From Guyparkeria sp. WRN-7 (lineage in GTDB: Bacteria; Pseudomonadota; Gammaproteobacteria; Halothiobacillales; Halothiobacillaceae), in the NCBI RefSeq assembly GCF_001641825.1, contig NZ_LRFH01000003.1:62001-126000 (forward strand): a stretch of DNA of 64,000 bases, given 5' to 3'. Positions within the stretch are counted from its first letter, which is position 1. Each line of letters starts with the position of its first letter. A model generated the notes under the pieces. That model saw only the letters and a program-made list of their open reading frames with translations. It had not been told where the DNA came from and ran no database searches. Of the stretch, positions 1 to 9,829 are shown in pieces. A program made the position numbers and the translations under genes.

Positions 1-548
1 CACTGGACCAGCTGGGACGGGTGACCGACGTGGTCCGTCTGGGCTCCCTGCATGGCCGTGACGACCCGTTCTACGTCCGGCACTACGGCGCCCGCTACTG
101 GATGATGCCCGGCATGGAGCACGAGACCGGTCTGCAGGCCGACGAGACACTCTCGCCCGGCGGACCACTGCCGCTGGCCGACGCCGAGCTGTTCACCTTC
201 GAGACCACCGCGATCCCCGAAGGCATCCTCCACATCGACCGGGCCGGCGGCATTCTGGTTGCCTGCGACGCCCTGCAGAACTGGGAGGCTCCGGACGAAT
301 TCTTCTCCGACGATTCCCGCGCGATGATGCAGGAAATGGGGTTCTTCACCCCGGCCAATGTCGGCCCGCTGTGGATGCAGAAGGCCGAGCCGCAGGCCGG
401 AGACTTCCACCGACTGATGGAGCGGGATTTCCGTCACGCCCTCTGCGGCCACGGCTCGCCGCTCTGCGATACCGCCCGCGACGACTTCTCCGCCACCGTC
501 GAAAGGCTGTTCGCCGACTCCGAAAACACCTCGGCGAACAACGGATGA
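1..548 (+). CDS. Hydrolase-like protein, C-terminal part (5' truncated by window edge)
   Basis: The reading frame is open from the first bases of the window, so the true start lies upstream; the GTG at 21 is internal. The visible ~180 residues include paired His motifs (HGRDDPFYVRHYG near the start, CGHGSPL near the end) and an acidic/aromatic centre (LQNWEAPDEFF). The late GHGxP motif and overall pattern resemble the C-terminal half of small metallo-beta-lactamase-fold hydrolases, but the usual HxHxDH motif would lie outside the window. Function unknown; the MBL-fold suggestion is a guess from the motif. It is followed by 116 bp without a gene before the large signalling protein. Confidence 0.6.
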   Translation, partial: LDQLGRVTDVVRLGSLHGRDDPFYVRHYGARYWMMPGMEHETGLQADETLSPGGPLPLADAELFTFETTAIPEGILHIDRAGGILVACDALQNWEAPDEFFSDDSRAMMQEMGFFTPANVGPLWMQKAEPQAGDFHRLMERDFRHALCGHGSPLCDTARDDFSATVERLFADSENTSANNG

Positions 549-664
549 ACCCTGTCGACGTGTTTCACAGCCGTCGACAACAGCCCGTCCTTCGCACGCC
601 GGCCTGGAGCACCGCGGTGCGCGACCGCGCGTTCGCTCAGCCGGCAGCCCCATAGGCATCCGAC

Positions 665-3600
665 ATGCACGGCAACGAACCGGACCTGCCAGGCTACGAG
701 ATCGGCCCCGTCCTTCGGCGGGGCCGCGAGCGGATCGTCTATCAGGCCCGCCAATCGGAGTGGGGTCACCCCGTCGTCGTCGAGACACTCGCGACCCCGT
801 TCCCCTCTCGCCGACAGGTTGCCGACATACGGCGCGACGGCCACCTGTCACGCCGACTGGCCGATGTTGCCGGCGTACTGAAGGTTCATGCGGTCCTCGC
901 GCAGGGAAGCGGCAATGTCGCCCTGATCACCGAACCGGTCGTCCACACCGCCGCCGACCGGCTGGCCGGCCGCGACGGACGCGGGCTCCCCCTCACCGAG
1001 GCGCTCTCGATCGGAAAACGGCTTGCCGAGATCCTCGACACGCTCCATGCCAGGCGCATCGTTCACAAGTCGGTCACCCCGGAGAACGTGCGCCTGGACC
1101 CCGTCGACGACTCGTTGCGCCTCGCCGGCTTCGGCATCGCCTCCGAACTCGAGCGCGAACGACAGGCAGGGCTGGAACGTGGGCTGGAGGCCCAGCTTCC
1201 CTACCTCTCTCCCGAGCAGACCGGGCGGATGAACCGCGAACTCGACTACCGGAGCGATTACTACTCGCTGGGCGTGACGCTGTTCGAACTGCTCACTGGC
1301 AAGCTGCCGTTCCAGGCCGACAGCGCCCTGGAATGGGTTCACCAGCACATCAGCCGCAAACCACTGCCCCCGGAATCGCTCGCTCCGGACATCCCCGCCG
1401 CCGTGTCGGCCATCGTCCTCAAGCTGCTGGCCAAGAACCCGGACGAGCGCTACCAGAGCGGCCATGGGCTCGGCCAAGACCTGCAACACTGCATCGAGGC
1501 GATCGACGCCGGCGACACGCTGCAGAATTTCGTGGCCGGCGCGGACGACCAGACTCTCCGATTCACCTTCCCTCAGGCGCTGTACGGACGCGAACGAGAG
1601 CTCGATGTGCTGGGAGAACTCTTCGAGTCCGCCGCCGACGGCGGAAACGAGCTTTGCCTGGTGCACGGCTTTTCCGGCGTCGGCAAGTCCGCACTGGTAA
1701 ACGAAATCGATCGCCCCCTCGTGCGCCAGCGCGGTTTTTTCGCCCAGGGAAAGTTCGATCAGTTCCACACCGCCAGCTACGGGGCCCTTGTCGATACGCT
1801 TCGCAGCCTCGTGCGGCAGCTGCTGGCCGAGTCGGAAACCCGACTGGGCGAATGGCGCGAGCGCCTCAACCACGCCCTGGCCCCGAACGCGAGCCTGGTT
1901 ACCGAGCTGGTTCCGGAACTCGAGCTGATCATCGGGCCGCAACCGGCTGTGGCCGATCTGCCGCCAGCAGAGGCACGTAATCGCCGGCAGATCGTGCTGG
2001 TCAACTTCATTCGCGAGTTCGCCTCGGCAGACCACCCCCTGGTGCTATTCCTCGACGACCTGCAGTGGAGCGACGGTCCCACCCGGGATCTGATTGCGCA
2101 ACTCGCCCTCTCGCGCGACCTCAACCACATCCTCCTGATCGGTGCGTATCGCAGTAACGAGGTCGGCCCCGGCCATCCGTTGCGACTGATGCTGGACCGG
2201 ATACGCGCCTCCCGGTCCGTGCGTGACCTGCCGGTCCGCCCCCTGACTCGCGAGCCCGTCCATCGCCTGGTGGCCGACACCCTGAGCGCCGACGACGACC
2301 GGGTTCGTCCGCTAAGCGACCTGATCTACAGCAAGGCCCAGGGCAACCCGTTCTTCACCAACGAGTTGCTGCAGACGCTTCACGAAGAAGGGATCATTCA
2401 TCCCGCCCCGAACGGAGAGAGCTGGCACTGGGATCTCGATGCCGCCATCTGGTCCGGCTTCAGCGACGACATCGTCGCTTTCATGGTCACGACGCTGGGA
2501 AAGCTGCCCGGGGAGACCCGACATGCACTCCAGCTGGCCGCATGCATCGGCAGTACGTTTGATCTCCAGACGCTGGCAATCATCTCCGAACGCACGCCCG
2601 ACGAGGTGGCCAATGCCCTGATGCCCGCGTTGCGACAGCACATGGTCGTTCCGCTGCACTCGGAGTACCGGCTCGTGGGCCGCACCGGCGGCTCGACGGA
2701 AGGCACCCCGGCAAACTCCGACTGGAATCCCGCCTATCGGTTCGTGCACGACCGCGTCCAGCAGGCGGCCTACGCCCTTTCCGATACCCGCCATATGGAA
2801 GGGGTACACCTCTCGATCGGTCGGTTGATGCGGCATCACGCCGGTGAGAATCCCGACGGTGACCGCCTGATGGAGATCGTCCGCCACCTGAACGCCGGGC
2901 AGGCACTGATCACCGTTCCGGACGAGCAACTTTCCCTGGCGCGATTGAATCTTCGCGCCGGGCGGCGCGCCCACCGGGTGGCGGCTTACGAAACAGCGCT
3001 GGAACTGCTCGAGACGGGCTGGCAGCTGTTGCCGGCACAGGCCTGGTCCACACATACCGACCTGGCCATCGACCTGGGCCGTGAAATCCAGCAATGCGCC
3101 TACCTCACCGGCCGCCAGGACGACGCCGAGAAATGGACGGACACACTACTGCGAGCAGCGAGAAACGATCTCGAGCGGGTCGAGTTCCTGTCCACCCGTA
3201 CGCGGCAATACGCGACGCTCGGACGCATGGACGACTCCATCCAAACAGCCGTCGAGGGACTGTCGCTGCTCGGCATGCCGGTAGACGGCGACCCAAGCGA
3301 TGCCATGGTTGCCGACGAGCGCGACCGGATCATCACCAATCGCGCCGGGCGTGACCCGGTCGAACTGGTCGAGGCACCTGCGGTGGCGGATCGCTCCGTG
3401 CTGCTCGCCATGCGCCTGCTGATGGAAATCTTTCCGGCAGCGTTCCTCTCGGGCAGCGGCAACCTGTTCCCGTTCCTGGTCCTCCGGGCGGTGAACCTCT
3501 CGTTGCGTCACGGCAACTGTCCCGAATCGGCGTTTGCCTACGCCGCCTACGGCATGCTGCTCTGCGGGCAACTTGACGAACCCGCCGTCGGTCACGAATA

Positions 3601-5758
3601 CGGCCGGATCGGTCTGGCCATCAACGAACGGTTCGACGACATCGCCCTGCGCGCGCGGGTGATCTACGTCTACGCGATGTTCGTCCATCACTGGAACGAG
3701 CACTGGTCAACGCTAACCCCCTGGTTCCAGCGTGGCATCGAGGCCGGCTACCAGTCGGGGGATCTGCTCTACCTGGCCTATAGCGCTCAGGACTGCGTGA
3801 TCTGGGACCCGACCCTCGACCTGCCGGAGGCCACGCGCCGACACGAGGAGAACCTCGAGATCGTTCGCGAATGCGATTACCGCGACTCGCTCGACTCCGC
3901 GACACTGTTCCTGCAGATGCAGTACGCCCTGCAGGGCGACACCGTCGACACCTGCGCGCTGAGCGACGAGCGGTTCGACGAGAGTGCCTGCCTGGCCGGC
4001 ATGCACGACCGCCAGTTCATGACCGGAGTGGCCAACTACCACATCTACAAGGCCGAGATATGCTTCCTCCACGGGCAGGCCGAACGCGCGCTCGAGCACC
4101 TGGAGGATCAGTCCCGGCTGATTCGTTCGGCAATGTCGCTACCCCAACTGGTGCGCTTCTACCTGATCGACTTCCTGGCCAACATCAGCGTCTTCCCCGA
4201 GAGGGCCTTGCGGCCGAACGACGCCGTTCATCAACGGGTGCACCGTGATCATGAGCGGATTCGCCGATGGGCGGACAACTGCCCGGAGAACTTCCGTCAC
4301 CTGCAATACCTGATGGAAGCCGAGCTGTCCGTCGTCGCCGACCGACAGCCGGATGCGGTGATGGAGGGCTTCGACAAGGCCATCGCCACTGCCGGAGAAA
4401 ACGGCTTTCGCCGCGACGAGGCGATGGCCTGCGAGCGGGCTGGCGCGTATCTGACCCGCCGGGGCCGTGACCGGGCCGCCGAGGGCTACCTCCGCGCCGC
4501 GCACCGCCTCTATGCACGCTGGGGTGCGAAGCGAAAGACCGCACAACTGGAGACGACCTATCCCGTACTGCGGGAAATCACCACAACTGTCAGCCGTGGC
4601 GGCCTGGACCACTTTGACCTTGATCTCGCCTCGATCATGAAGGCTTCACGAGCGATTTCCGGCGAAATACACACGGAAAGCCTGCTCCGGACCACCATGG
4701 ACATCCTGCTGGAGAACGCCGCTGGGCAGTGGGCCTGCCTGGTTCGACACGAAGACGGCCAGCCATACGTGGAGACCGTGGGCGGAGACCTTCCCGAGCC
4801 GACCGACGACCTCCCTCACCACGCTTGCACGGTCGATGCCACCGGACGCACCGTGCCCCTGCCGCTCACCCTTCTCAGCCACGTGCTGGCCAGCGGCGAG
4901 ACCGTGGTACTGGATGATGCCGGGGCCGCAGGTCCCTATACGGAAGATCCGTGCATCCGGGCCCGGCGTCCCCTGTCGGTGCTGTGCGTGCCGATACGTC
5001 GCGAGCGCCAGTTCGGCGCACTCTACATGGAGAACAACCTCACGACCGGCGCATTCACCCGGGACCGTGCCGAGGTGGTCCGCCTGCTGGCCGCCCAGGC
5101 GGCGGTTGCCCTGGAGAACGCGCGGCTCTACGAACAGATCCAGGAGTACTCGCACACGCTGGAGGCCCGGGTTGCCGAACGGACCGAGCGGCTCGAACAG
5201 CTCAACAGCAAGCTGCAGAACCTCGCCGAACATGACGAACTCACGGGCCTGGCAAACCGCCGACGCGGCAGCGAATACCTGCGGGAAACCTGGAACGCGC
5301 TGCGAAGAGAGCGGAGTCCGCTTTCCGTCATCCTGTTCGATGTCGACCACTTCAAGCTCTATAACGACAACTACGGCCATCCGATGGGCGATCGGTGTCT
5401 CAAGGTCATTGCCGAAACGGTCCAGTCCACCCTCAAGCGCCCCGCCGATCTGGCGATCCGCTACGGCGGCGAGGAGTTCATGCTGGTCCTTCCCCGGACC
5501 GATGCCCGAGGTGCCGCGACCGTTGCCGAACATCTCCGTCGGGCCGTCGAGGAAAGGAAGTTGCCGCACGCGCACTCCCCCACGGAGACCATGGTCACCA
5601 TCAGTGTGGGCGTCACCACCTGCATTCCCACGGAAGAAGATGGCGAGAACCGGCTGATCGACACGGCCGATGTCGCCCTCTATCAGGCCAAACGCAACGG
5701 ACGGAACCGGGTGGCAGCCGGCCCGGCATTGCGTGACGATCTGCACGCCCCGTCCTGA
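665..5758 (+). CDS. Kinase-like/STAND ATPase/GAF/GGDEF signalling protein
   Basis: A 1697-residue cytoplasmic protein. Residues ~10-285 are a Ser/Thr-kinase fold: the activation-segment end YLSPEQTGRMNR and YSLGVTLFELLTGKLPF are typical, but the HRD position reads H134-K-S136, DFG reads G155-F-G157, and no VAIK lysine is evident (VVVETL). From ~305 comes a large ATPase region with Walker A GFSGVGKS (335-342) and Walker B LFLDDLQW (D464-D465), then a long helical TPR-like region (~750-1310), a GAF domain (~1325-1485), a short coiled coil and a GGDEF domain. The GGDEF signature is intact (GGEEF, 1601-1605), with an RxxD inhibitory site five residues before it (R1592-D1595). Active diguanylate cyclase output is therefore likely, while kinase activity is doubtful. 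Only a weak AGG precedes the ATG. Confidence 0.9.
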   Translation: MHGNEPDLPGYEIGPVLRRGRERIVYQARQSEWGHPVVVETLATPFPSRRQVADIRRDGHLSRRLADVAGVLKVHAVLAQGSGNVALITEPVVHTAADRLAGRDGRGLPLTEALSIGKRLAEILDTLHARRIVHKSVTPENVRLDPVDDSLRLAGFGIASELERERQAGLERGLEAQLPYLSPEQTGRMNRELDYRSDYYSLGVTLFELLTGKLPFQADSALEWVHQHISRKPLPPESLAPDIPAAVSAIVLKLLAKNPDERYQSGHGLGQDLQHCIEAIDAGDTLQNFVAGADDQTLRFTFPQALYGRERELDVLGELFESAADGGNELCLVHGFSGVGKSALVNEIDRPLVRQRGFFAQGKFDQFHTASYGALVDTLRSLVRQLLAESETRLGEWRERLNHALAPNASLVTELVPELELIIGPQPAVADLPPAEARNRRQIVLVNFIREFASADHPLVLFLDDLQWSDGPTRDLIAQLALSRDLNHILLIGAYRSNEVGPGHPLRLMLDRIRASRSVRDLPVRPLTREPVHRLVADTLSADDDRVRPLSDLIYSKAQGNPFFTNELLQTLHEEGIIHPAPNGESWHWDLDAAIWSGFSDDIVAFMVTTLGKLPGETRHALQLAACIGSTFDLQTLAIISERTPDEVANALMPALRQHMVVPLHSEYRLVGRTGGSTEGTPANSDWNPAYRFVHDRVQQAAYALSDTRHMEGVHLSIGRLMRHHAGENPDGDRLMEIVRHLNAGQALITVPDEQLSLARLNLRAGRRAHRVAAYETALELLETGWQLLPAQAWSTHTDLAIDLGREIQQCAYLTGRQDDAEKWTDTLLRAARNDLERVEFLSTRTRQYATLGRMDDSIQTAVEGLSLLGMPVDGDPSDAMVADERDRIITNRAGRDPVELVEAPAVADRSVLLAMRLLMEIFPAAFLSGSGNLFPFLVLRAVNLSLRHGNCPESAFAYAAYGMLLCGQLDEPAVGHEYGRIGLAINERFDDIALRARVIYVYAMFVHHWNEHWSTLTPWFQRGIEAGYQSGDLLYLAYSAQDCVIWDPTLDLPEATRRHEENLEIVRECDYRDSLDSATLFLQMQYALQGDTVDTCALSDERFDESACLAGMHDRQFMTGVANYHIYKAEICFLHGQAERALEHLEDQSRLIRSAMSLPQLVRFYLIDFLANISVFPERALRPNDAVHQRVHRDHERIRRWADNCPENFRHLQYLMEAELSVVADRQPDAVMEGFDKAIATAGENGFRRDEAMACERAGAYLTRRGRDRAAEGYLRAAHRLYARWGAKRKTAQLETTYPVLREITTTVSRGGLDHFDLDLASIMKASRAISGEIHTESLLRTTMDILLENAAGQWACLVRHEDGQPYVETVGGDLPEPTDDLPHHACTVDATGRTVPLPLTLLSHVLASGETVVLDDAGAAGPYTEDPCIRARRPLSVLCVPIRRERQFGALYMENNLTTGAFTRDRAEVVRLLAAQAAVALENARLYEQIQEYSHTLEARVAERTERLEQLNSKLQNLAEHDELTGLANRRRGSEYLRETWNALRRERSPLSVILFDVDHFKLYNDNYGHPMGDRCLKVIAETVQSTLKRPADLAIRYGGEEFMLVLPRTDARGAATVAEHLRRAVEERKLPHAHSPTETMVTISVGVTTCIPTEEDGENRLIDTADVALYQAKRNGRNRVAAGPALRDDLHAPS

Positions 5759-5805
5759 TTCGGTTTTCCCTACCCGCCACCCGAGACACCCGCCAGGAGA
5801 TTCAC

Positions 5806-7161
5806 ATGACGACCCCGCCGCACATCATTGGGCTCCGCTCGCCGGCGGCCCTTTGCATCCTGGTAATGACGGCTGTCCTCGGTTCGCCCCAGGCACACGC
5901 GACAACCACCGAAGGCGTGGTCTACACGCTCGGCTCCGAATCGACCCTGCGCAACCTCTACCCGGACGCTTCCTGGCTGCCTTCGGCCTATGCCGACAGC
6001 TACACGAACCTGGCCGAAACAATCGAGCACTACACCGAGCAATCGCTGCGCCGGGACGGGGTGGAGGCTCCGCGGGTCGACGTCCGATTCATCGAGGAAA
6101 ACGAGACACGAAACGTCGAGGTGACGATCCACCCCGACAACGAGATCACTCGCCGCTACGCCGACATCCATCCGGCCTTTTTCGACTCGGACCATGCCGG
6201 TCAGGCACGGGCGGGAGTCTCGGCCTGCAAGGCCACGAAAGGCTGCTGGGATCCGAAGCCTCGCGCCGACCAGCCTTGGGCGATGTTCCTGCCGCTCGGC
6301 CTTCCGCTCGCGACCCAGCAGACTGTTCTCTTTCTCGACTACCCACCCATTCCCGCGCTGACCGGCCGTGATTACCTGAACAACTACACCATGTGTCGTT
6401 GGGGGCGCCTCATGGGCGCGGCAGGCGCGGCTACGCCCACGGCATTCGAAACCATCGTCGACGCCCGCCCGATCGCCGCACCGGGCAGCGGCGAGTCCCA
6501 GTATCTCCCCGACCCGATCACGCATTTCAACACCGATACGGCCGCCGGTGGCGACTATCTCGCGCCGATGCTGCAGCTCCTGACGGAGAGCGACGGGACC
6601 TCCCGCCCGATCGCGGTGTTCGGCTCCGATGCCCGCGATGCCTGGGCCAACATGGTGGGGCGCAAGTCGGTGGACGTGCTCGATGCCGGCACCACACACC
6701 TGGCAAAGAGCGCCCCGGCCACGCCCTGGATTGCCACCAACCATCCCGACGTCACTTCATACAACTGCTGCCCCGGCGATCCGGCCTCTCGCTGCGGCAA
6801 CAGCCACAACCTGATCGGCGACGAGAAGAAGGACTTCGTCGCCGCCTGCTGGCTGATCACCATGAGCGAGACGCCGGGACAGTCACCGGAAACCGTCCGG
6901 CAGCAATGCGAAAAGCGCTGGATGAGCGCCCCGAACGCTCAGGCGCAGCAGGCGCTGTGCGTGCAGGCGAAACTCGACAACAACAACCCGGCTGCCACCT
7001 GCAGCTCCTACACCGAGGCCTGGAAGTACTGCGCGGCACACGGGGCCAATGCCTGCGCCAGCCACGACTGCCAGTACGACGCCGACAAGGTTTCGGGGCC
7101 CGTAGCCGTACCGTCGGAAAGGCCGGCGGGCTGGGGCCGGACCTGCAACTCGTATCGGTAA
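5806..7161 (+). CDS. Secreted cysteine-rich protein of unknown function
   Basis: I do not recognise a family. The 451-residue product begins with a hydrophobic signal peptide (roughly residues 10-32, ending near AHA) and should be exported. It has 14 cysteines, eleven of them in the last ~140 residues (including NCCPGD and ACASHDC), which suggests a disulfide-stabilised periplasmic or extracellular domain. The start is well supported by AGGAG seven bases before the ATG. It lies 47 bp downstream of the GGDEF protein on the same strand, so the two may be co-transcribed, and converges on the phosphoesterase gene with a 26 bp gap. The middle part (residues ~180-320) has a TraU-like flavour (CRW, DPITHFNTD) but I would not name it on that. 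Confidence 0.7.
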   Translation: MTTPPHIIGLRSPAALCILVMTAVLGSPQAHATTTEGVVYTLGSESTLRNLYPDASWLPSAYADSYTNLAETIEHYTEQSLRRDGVEAPRVDVRFIEENETRNVEVTIHPDNEITRRYADIHPAFFDSDHAGQARAGVSACKATKGCWDPKPRADQPWAMFLPLGLPLATQQTVLFLDYPPIPALTGRDYLNNYTMCRWGRLMGAAGAATPTAFETIVDARPIAAPGSGESQYLPDPITHFNTDTAAGGDYLAPMLQLLTESDGTSRPIAVFGSDARDAWANMVGRKSVDVLDAGTTHLAKSAPATPWIATNHPDVTSYNCCPGDPASRCGNSHNLIGDEKKDFVAACWLITMSETPGQSPETVRQQCEKRWMSAPNAQAQQALCVQAKLDNNNPAATCSSYTEAWKYCAAHGANACASHDCQYDADKVSGPVAVPSERPAGWGRTCNSYR

Positions 7162-7187
7162 GTTGGCGAGCAAGCGCCCGACGTCAG

Positions 7188-9359
7188 TCAGCTGCCTTGC
7201 GGAAACGATTTGTCGTAAGGCGGCGTGAAGCGCGGCGTGGTCGTTCGCGGCTGAGCGGCCTGAAACACCGTCTCGAAGGTTGGAGCGACCGCCATGCGGT
7301 CACCCAGCCCCCATTGCGGGCGAGGCACGCCGAACCAGTCCAGGAGGGTGGCAGCAAAGGAGGTCGAATCGAACGGCACCTCGCCATCCGCCCGAACGAC
7401 CGTCCCCTCGCGAATCCAGGGCGAGACCATGATCGCTGGCACGCGTGGCCCCATCAGGTCGTAGGCGAAACCATCATGGCAATCATTCGGCCAGGGTTTG
7501 CGCGCGTAGGGAGGAGCGACGTGGTCATACACCCCGCCATTCTTGTCGAAGGTGACCACCAACAGGGTGTGCTCCCAACCGGGCCCGTTACTGATCGCCT
7601 CGTAGATCTCGTTCAGGGCGCGCTCGCCGGGAATCGGATCCGTCCCCGGGTGATATGAGGTGGTGTCCGACGGGGCGTACCAGATCGGCTCGAGGTAGCT
7701 GAACGACGGCAGCTTGCCGTCCTTCGCATCCTGCTTGAACTGGTCGAGGCCGGCGATGAATCGCGACGGATCGGCATCGACCGTCGGAATCTGCCCCTGC
7801 AGATACAGCTGGTAGGTAAAGACGTGCTTTTTCCAGAGCACCGCATCGTAGATCTTCCAGTCCGTGATGCCCTGGCTCCACAGCACCTTCCAGATCGACT
7901 GACGGTGGCGCGACTTGGGCCAGTATTCGTAGGCGTTCCCGCCCTCCCAGGTACCCAGCCGGTCAAATGCCGAACCGGTGACCGAGAAGCCGCGATTGAC
8001 GTCGGTGCCACCGGGAATGGAGGAAAACCATCGATCCGAGACGGCGAACTCGCCGGCGAGGCCATTGAGCACCGGCAATTGTGCCGGGCTGAACGTTTCC
8101 ATGACCTGGTCGTTGGCGTTATTGAGAACGAAGCCCCCCATGTCCGGGGTGGCACGTTCCCAGTAGTCCGCCGGGTTGGCGAACATCTGCTGCAGAACGT
8201 CGGTGGTGTCGTGAAACGGGTCCTGGTCGAGCGCCTTGAGGTCCCACTTGTCACTCAGCTGACCGTCCTTGAACTGGCTGACGTGGACCTTGCGACCCTC
8301 ATGCCAGTTGTAGTCATCCGTGCTTGCCCCCTCGAAATCCCCGGCTGGCCCGATGACATGGTTCGGTTCGCCCTTCTGGTACAACCAGCCGCAGACGTTG
8401 TCGAACGAGCGACTCTCGAGCATGTAATAGACGACATGCCGGATCTTCGAGCGCATGAAGTCGAGGGTGCCGGGTGTCCCGGCACGAAGGGAATCGACAG
8501 GCCGCCGCGACTGGAACCCGATCAGGCGCGCATCCGGGCCGATACCCTCGGGCAGCGAGCCTTCGCGGACCGGCCCGATGAGCACCTCGGGACGCTGGGG
8601 ATCGAAGCCCCACAGACGAAAGCGCCCGTCCTCGGGACGCCAGTCGAGCACATGGTCGCCGAGCGCGACCAGTTCGTGGCTGGCATCGATCTCGTCCCAC
8701 CGCCCCGACTGCACCGTAGGCAGCGAAAGCGGCACCTCCTGCTGGGGGTCGAAACTCCATAGCCGGAAGCGACTGCCGTCGGGAAGGCGTTCGAGAACGT
8801 AATTGCCCAGCGGAATCAGTGCATAACCCCGCCTGATCAGCGGGAAGCCACCCTGCCGGGTGTAGGGTTCCGGCATCGGATCGGCATTTCCCGGGTCGTC
8901 CGGCTTCGGATCGAAGTTCCACAGCTCGAAGGTGCCGCGGCCCCTGGCCGGGATCAGGCTGAAGACGAAGCTCGACACGGGCAGCAGGTCGAGATGCCTG
9001 TCCTCGTCCGGATCGTCGCTGTAGTAGTCACGATGTCCCCAGAATTTCGTCTTCTTCCAGAAACCGCTCTGTACCAAGGTGCCATTGAGTGGGTCGGCGG
9101 CATGCGGATCGAACGCCCGTAACGCGAACCGGTACCCCGGCGTCCCATCGTTATCGCACAACGGGCTCCACTGCAGCAGGTAGCCACCCGTCTGAGCCAT
9201 GCCATACGAATGATCGAAGCTCCCCTGCCCCCCTGTTTCCATCGGGACAAAGACCTCCGCTGCCTGCGGGTCCACCCGGTACAACCGATACGAATCATCC
9301 TGCCGCTGCCGGCAGATCAGAAAATCGTTGCGGCTCGACGCCAAGGGTGCCACGGACAT
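7188..9359 (-). CDS. Phospholipase C/acid phosphatase-family phosphoesterase with N-terminal repeat domain
   Basis: A 723-residue protein. From residue ~300 it matches the phosphoesterase (PLC/AcpA) family: HVVYYMLESRSFDN (E315), the NRGFSVTGSA segment, VVTFDKNGGVYDHVAPP and GPRVPAIMVSPW. Two usual catalytic positions differ: ENRSFD is ESRSFD, and the FDE of FDExGG is FDK. Residues 1-260 carry five copies of an (F/Y)xLxxFDP motif ending at residues 31, 85, 151, 205 and 254, probably beta-propeller-like blades. No signal peptide is visible, unusual for a family that is mostly Tat- or Sec-exported. The start at 9359 is chosen because GGGAGAG lies just upstream; the frame stays open to 9593. Confidence 0.8.
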   Translation of the reverse strand: MSVAPLASSRNDFLICRQRQDDSYRLYRVDPQAAEVFVPMETGGQGSFDHSYGMAQTGGYLLQWSPLCDNDGTPGYRFALRAFDPHAADPLNGTLVQSGFWKKTKFWGHRDYYSDDPDEDRHLDLLPVSSFVFSLIPARGRGTFELWNFDPKPDDPGNADPMPEPYTRQGGFPLIRRGYALIPLGNYVLERLPDGSRFRLWSFDPQQEVPLSLPTVQSGRWDEIDASHELVALGDHVLDWRPEDGRFRLWGFDPQRPEVLIGPVREGSLPEGIGPDARLIGFQSRRPVDSLRAGTPGTLDFMRSKIRHVVYYMLESRSFDNVCGWLYQKGEPNHVIGPAGDFEGASTDDYNWHEGRKVHVSQFKDGQLSDKWDLKALDQDPFHDTTDVLQQMFANPADYWERATPDMGGFVLNNANDQVMETFSPAQLPVLNGLAGEFAVSDRWFSSIPGGTDVNRGFSVTGSAFDRLGTWEGGNAYEYWPKSRHRQSIWKVLWSQGITDWKIYDAVLWKKHVFTYQLYLQGQIPTVDADPSRFIAGLDQFKQDAKDGKLPSFSYLEPIWYAPSDTTSYHPGTDPIPGERALNEIYEAISNGPGWEHTLLVVTFDKNGGVYDHVAPPYARKPWPNDCHDGFAYDLMGPRVPAIMVSPWIREGTVVRADGEVPFDSTSFAATLLDWFGVPRPQWGLGDRMAVAPTFETVFQAAQPRTTTPRFTPPYDKSFPQGS

Positions 9360-9529
9360 GAAAACTCTCTCCCTGTGTTGATTCGAGGACACCGACCCCC
9401 GCGTCGTCCCTTTTGTTGAGCCAACCGATCGGCGGATCGGCGCCCATGGGGCATTCTCGGCGGACCGACATATGGAGCACAAGCACCACCGCCTCGTCGG
9501 GGAAACTTCCCGACCGATCGACCGGACAC

Positions 9530-9561
9530 AAAAAAGCCCGGATCCGCTGGATCCGGGCTTT
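9530..9561 (-). terminator. Intrinsic terminator of the small gene at 9599-9829
   Basis: A perfect 13 bp inverted repeat (9533-9545 and 9549-9561, loop of three) is followed on the minus strand by a run of six T. It sits 38 bp past the stop of the minus-strand small gene and before the phosphoesterase gene, so those two are probably separate transcription units. Confidence 0.9.
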
Positions 9562-9598
9562 CTCGTCACGGGGCCGCTCCAAGCGGCCCACAAGGCCG

Positions 9599-9829
9599 TC
9601 AGCTTGCCTTGGCCAGGTCGCGGGCACGGTCGACCGCATCGTCGAACACCGTGGTCTCGTAGAGCGTTTCCATATCACCCGGCACTGCCATACGCCCGTT
9701 GGTCGAGCCCTTGCGGGGACGCCTCGAGGGGCGCTGCACGAGGTACATGCCGTCGGCGGCCTGTTCAACCAGGATGTTGCCGTTGCGGTAGAAACCGCGT
9801 TCCGCGTCCATCTTCTCTGCCATGAGCAT
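9599..9829 (-). CDS. Small protein of unknown function (76 residues)
   Basis: I do not recognise this family. The predicted protein is charged and soluble, with no signal or membrane segment; the centre has GMYLVQRPSRRPRKG, and the C-terminus a helical FDDAVDRARDLAKAS. AAAGG lies four bases before the ATG at 9829 and ten before a second in-frame ATG at 9823; either could be used. A strong terminator directly downstream supports a real, independently transcribed gene. The frame remains open upstream to 9928 but has no ribosome-binding site there. Confidence 0.6.
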   Translation of the reverse strand: MLMAEKMDAERGFYRNGNILVEQAADGMYLVQRPSRRPRKGSTNGRMAVPGDMETLYETTVFDDAVDRARDLAKAS

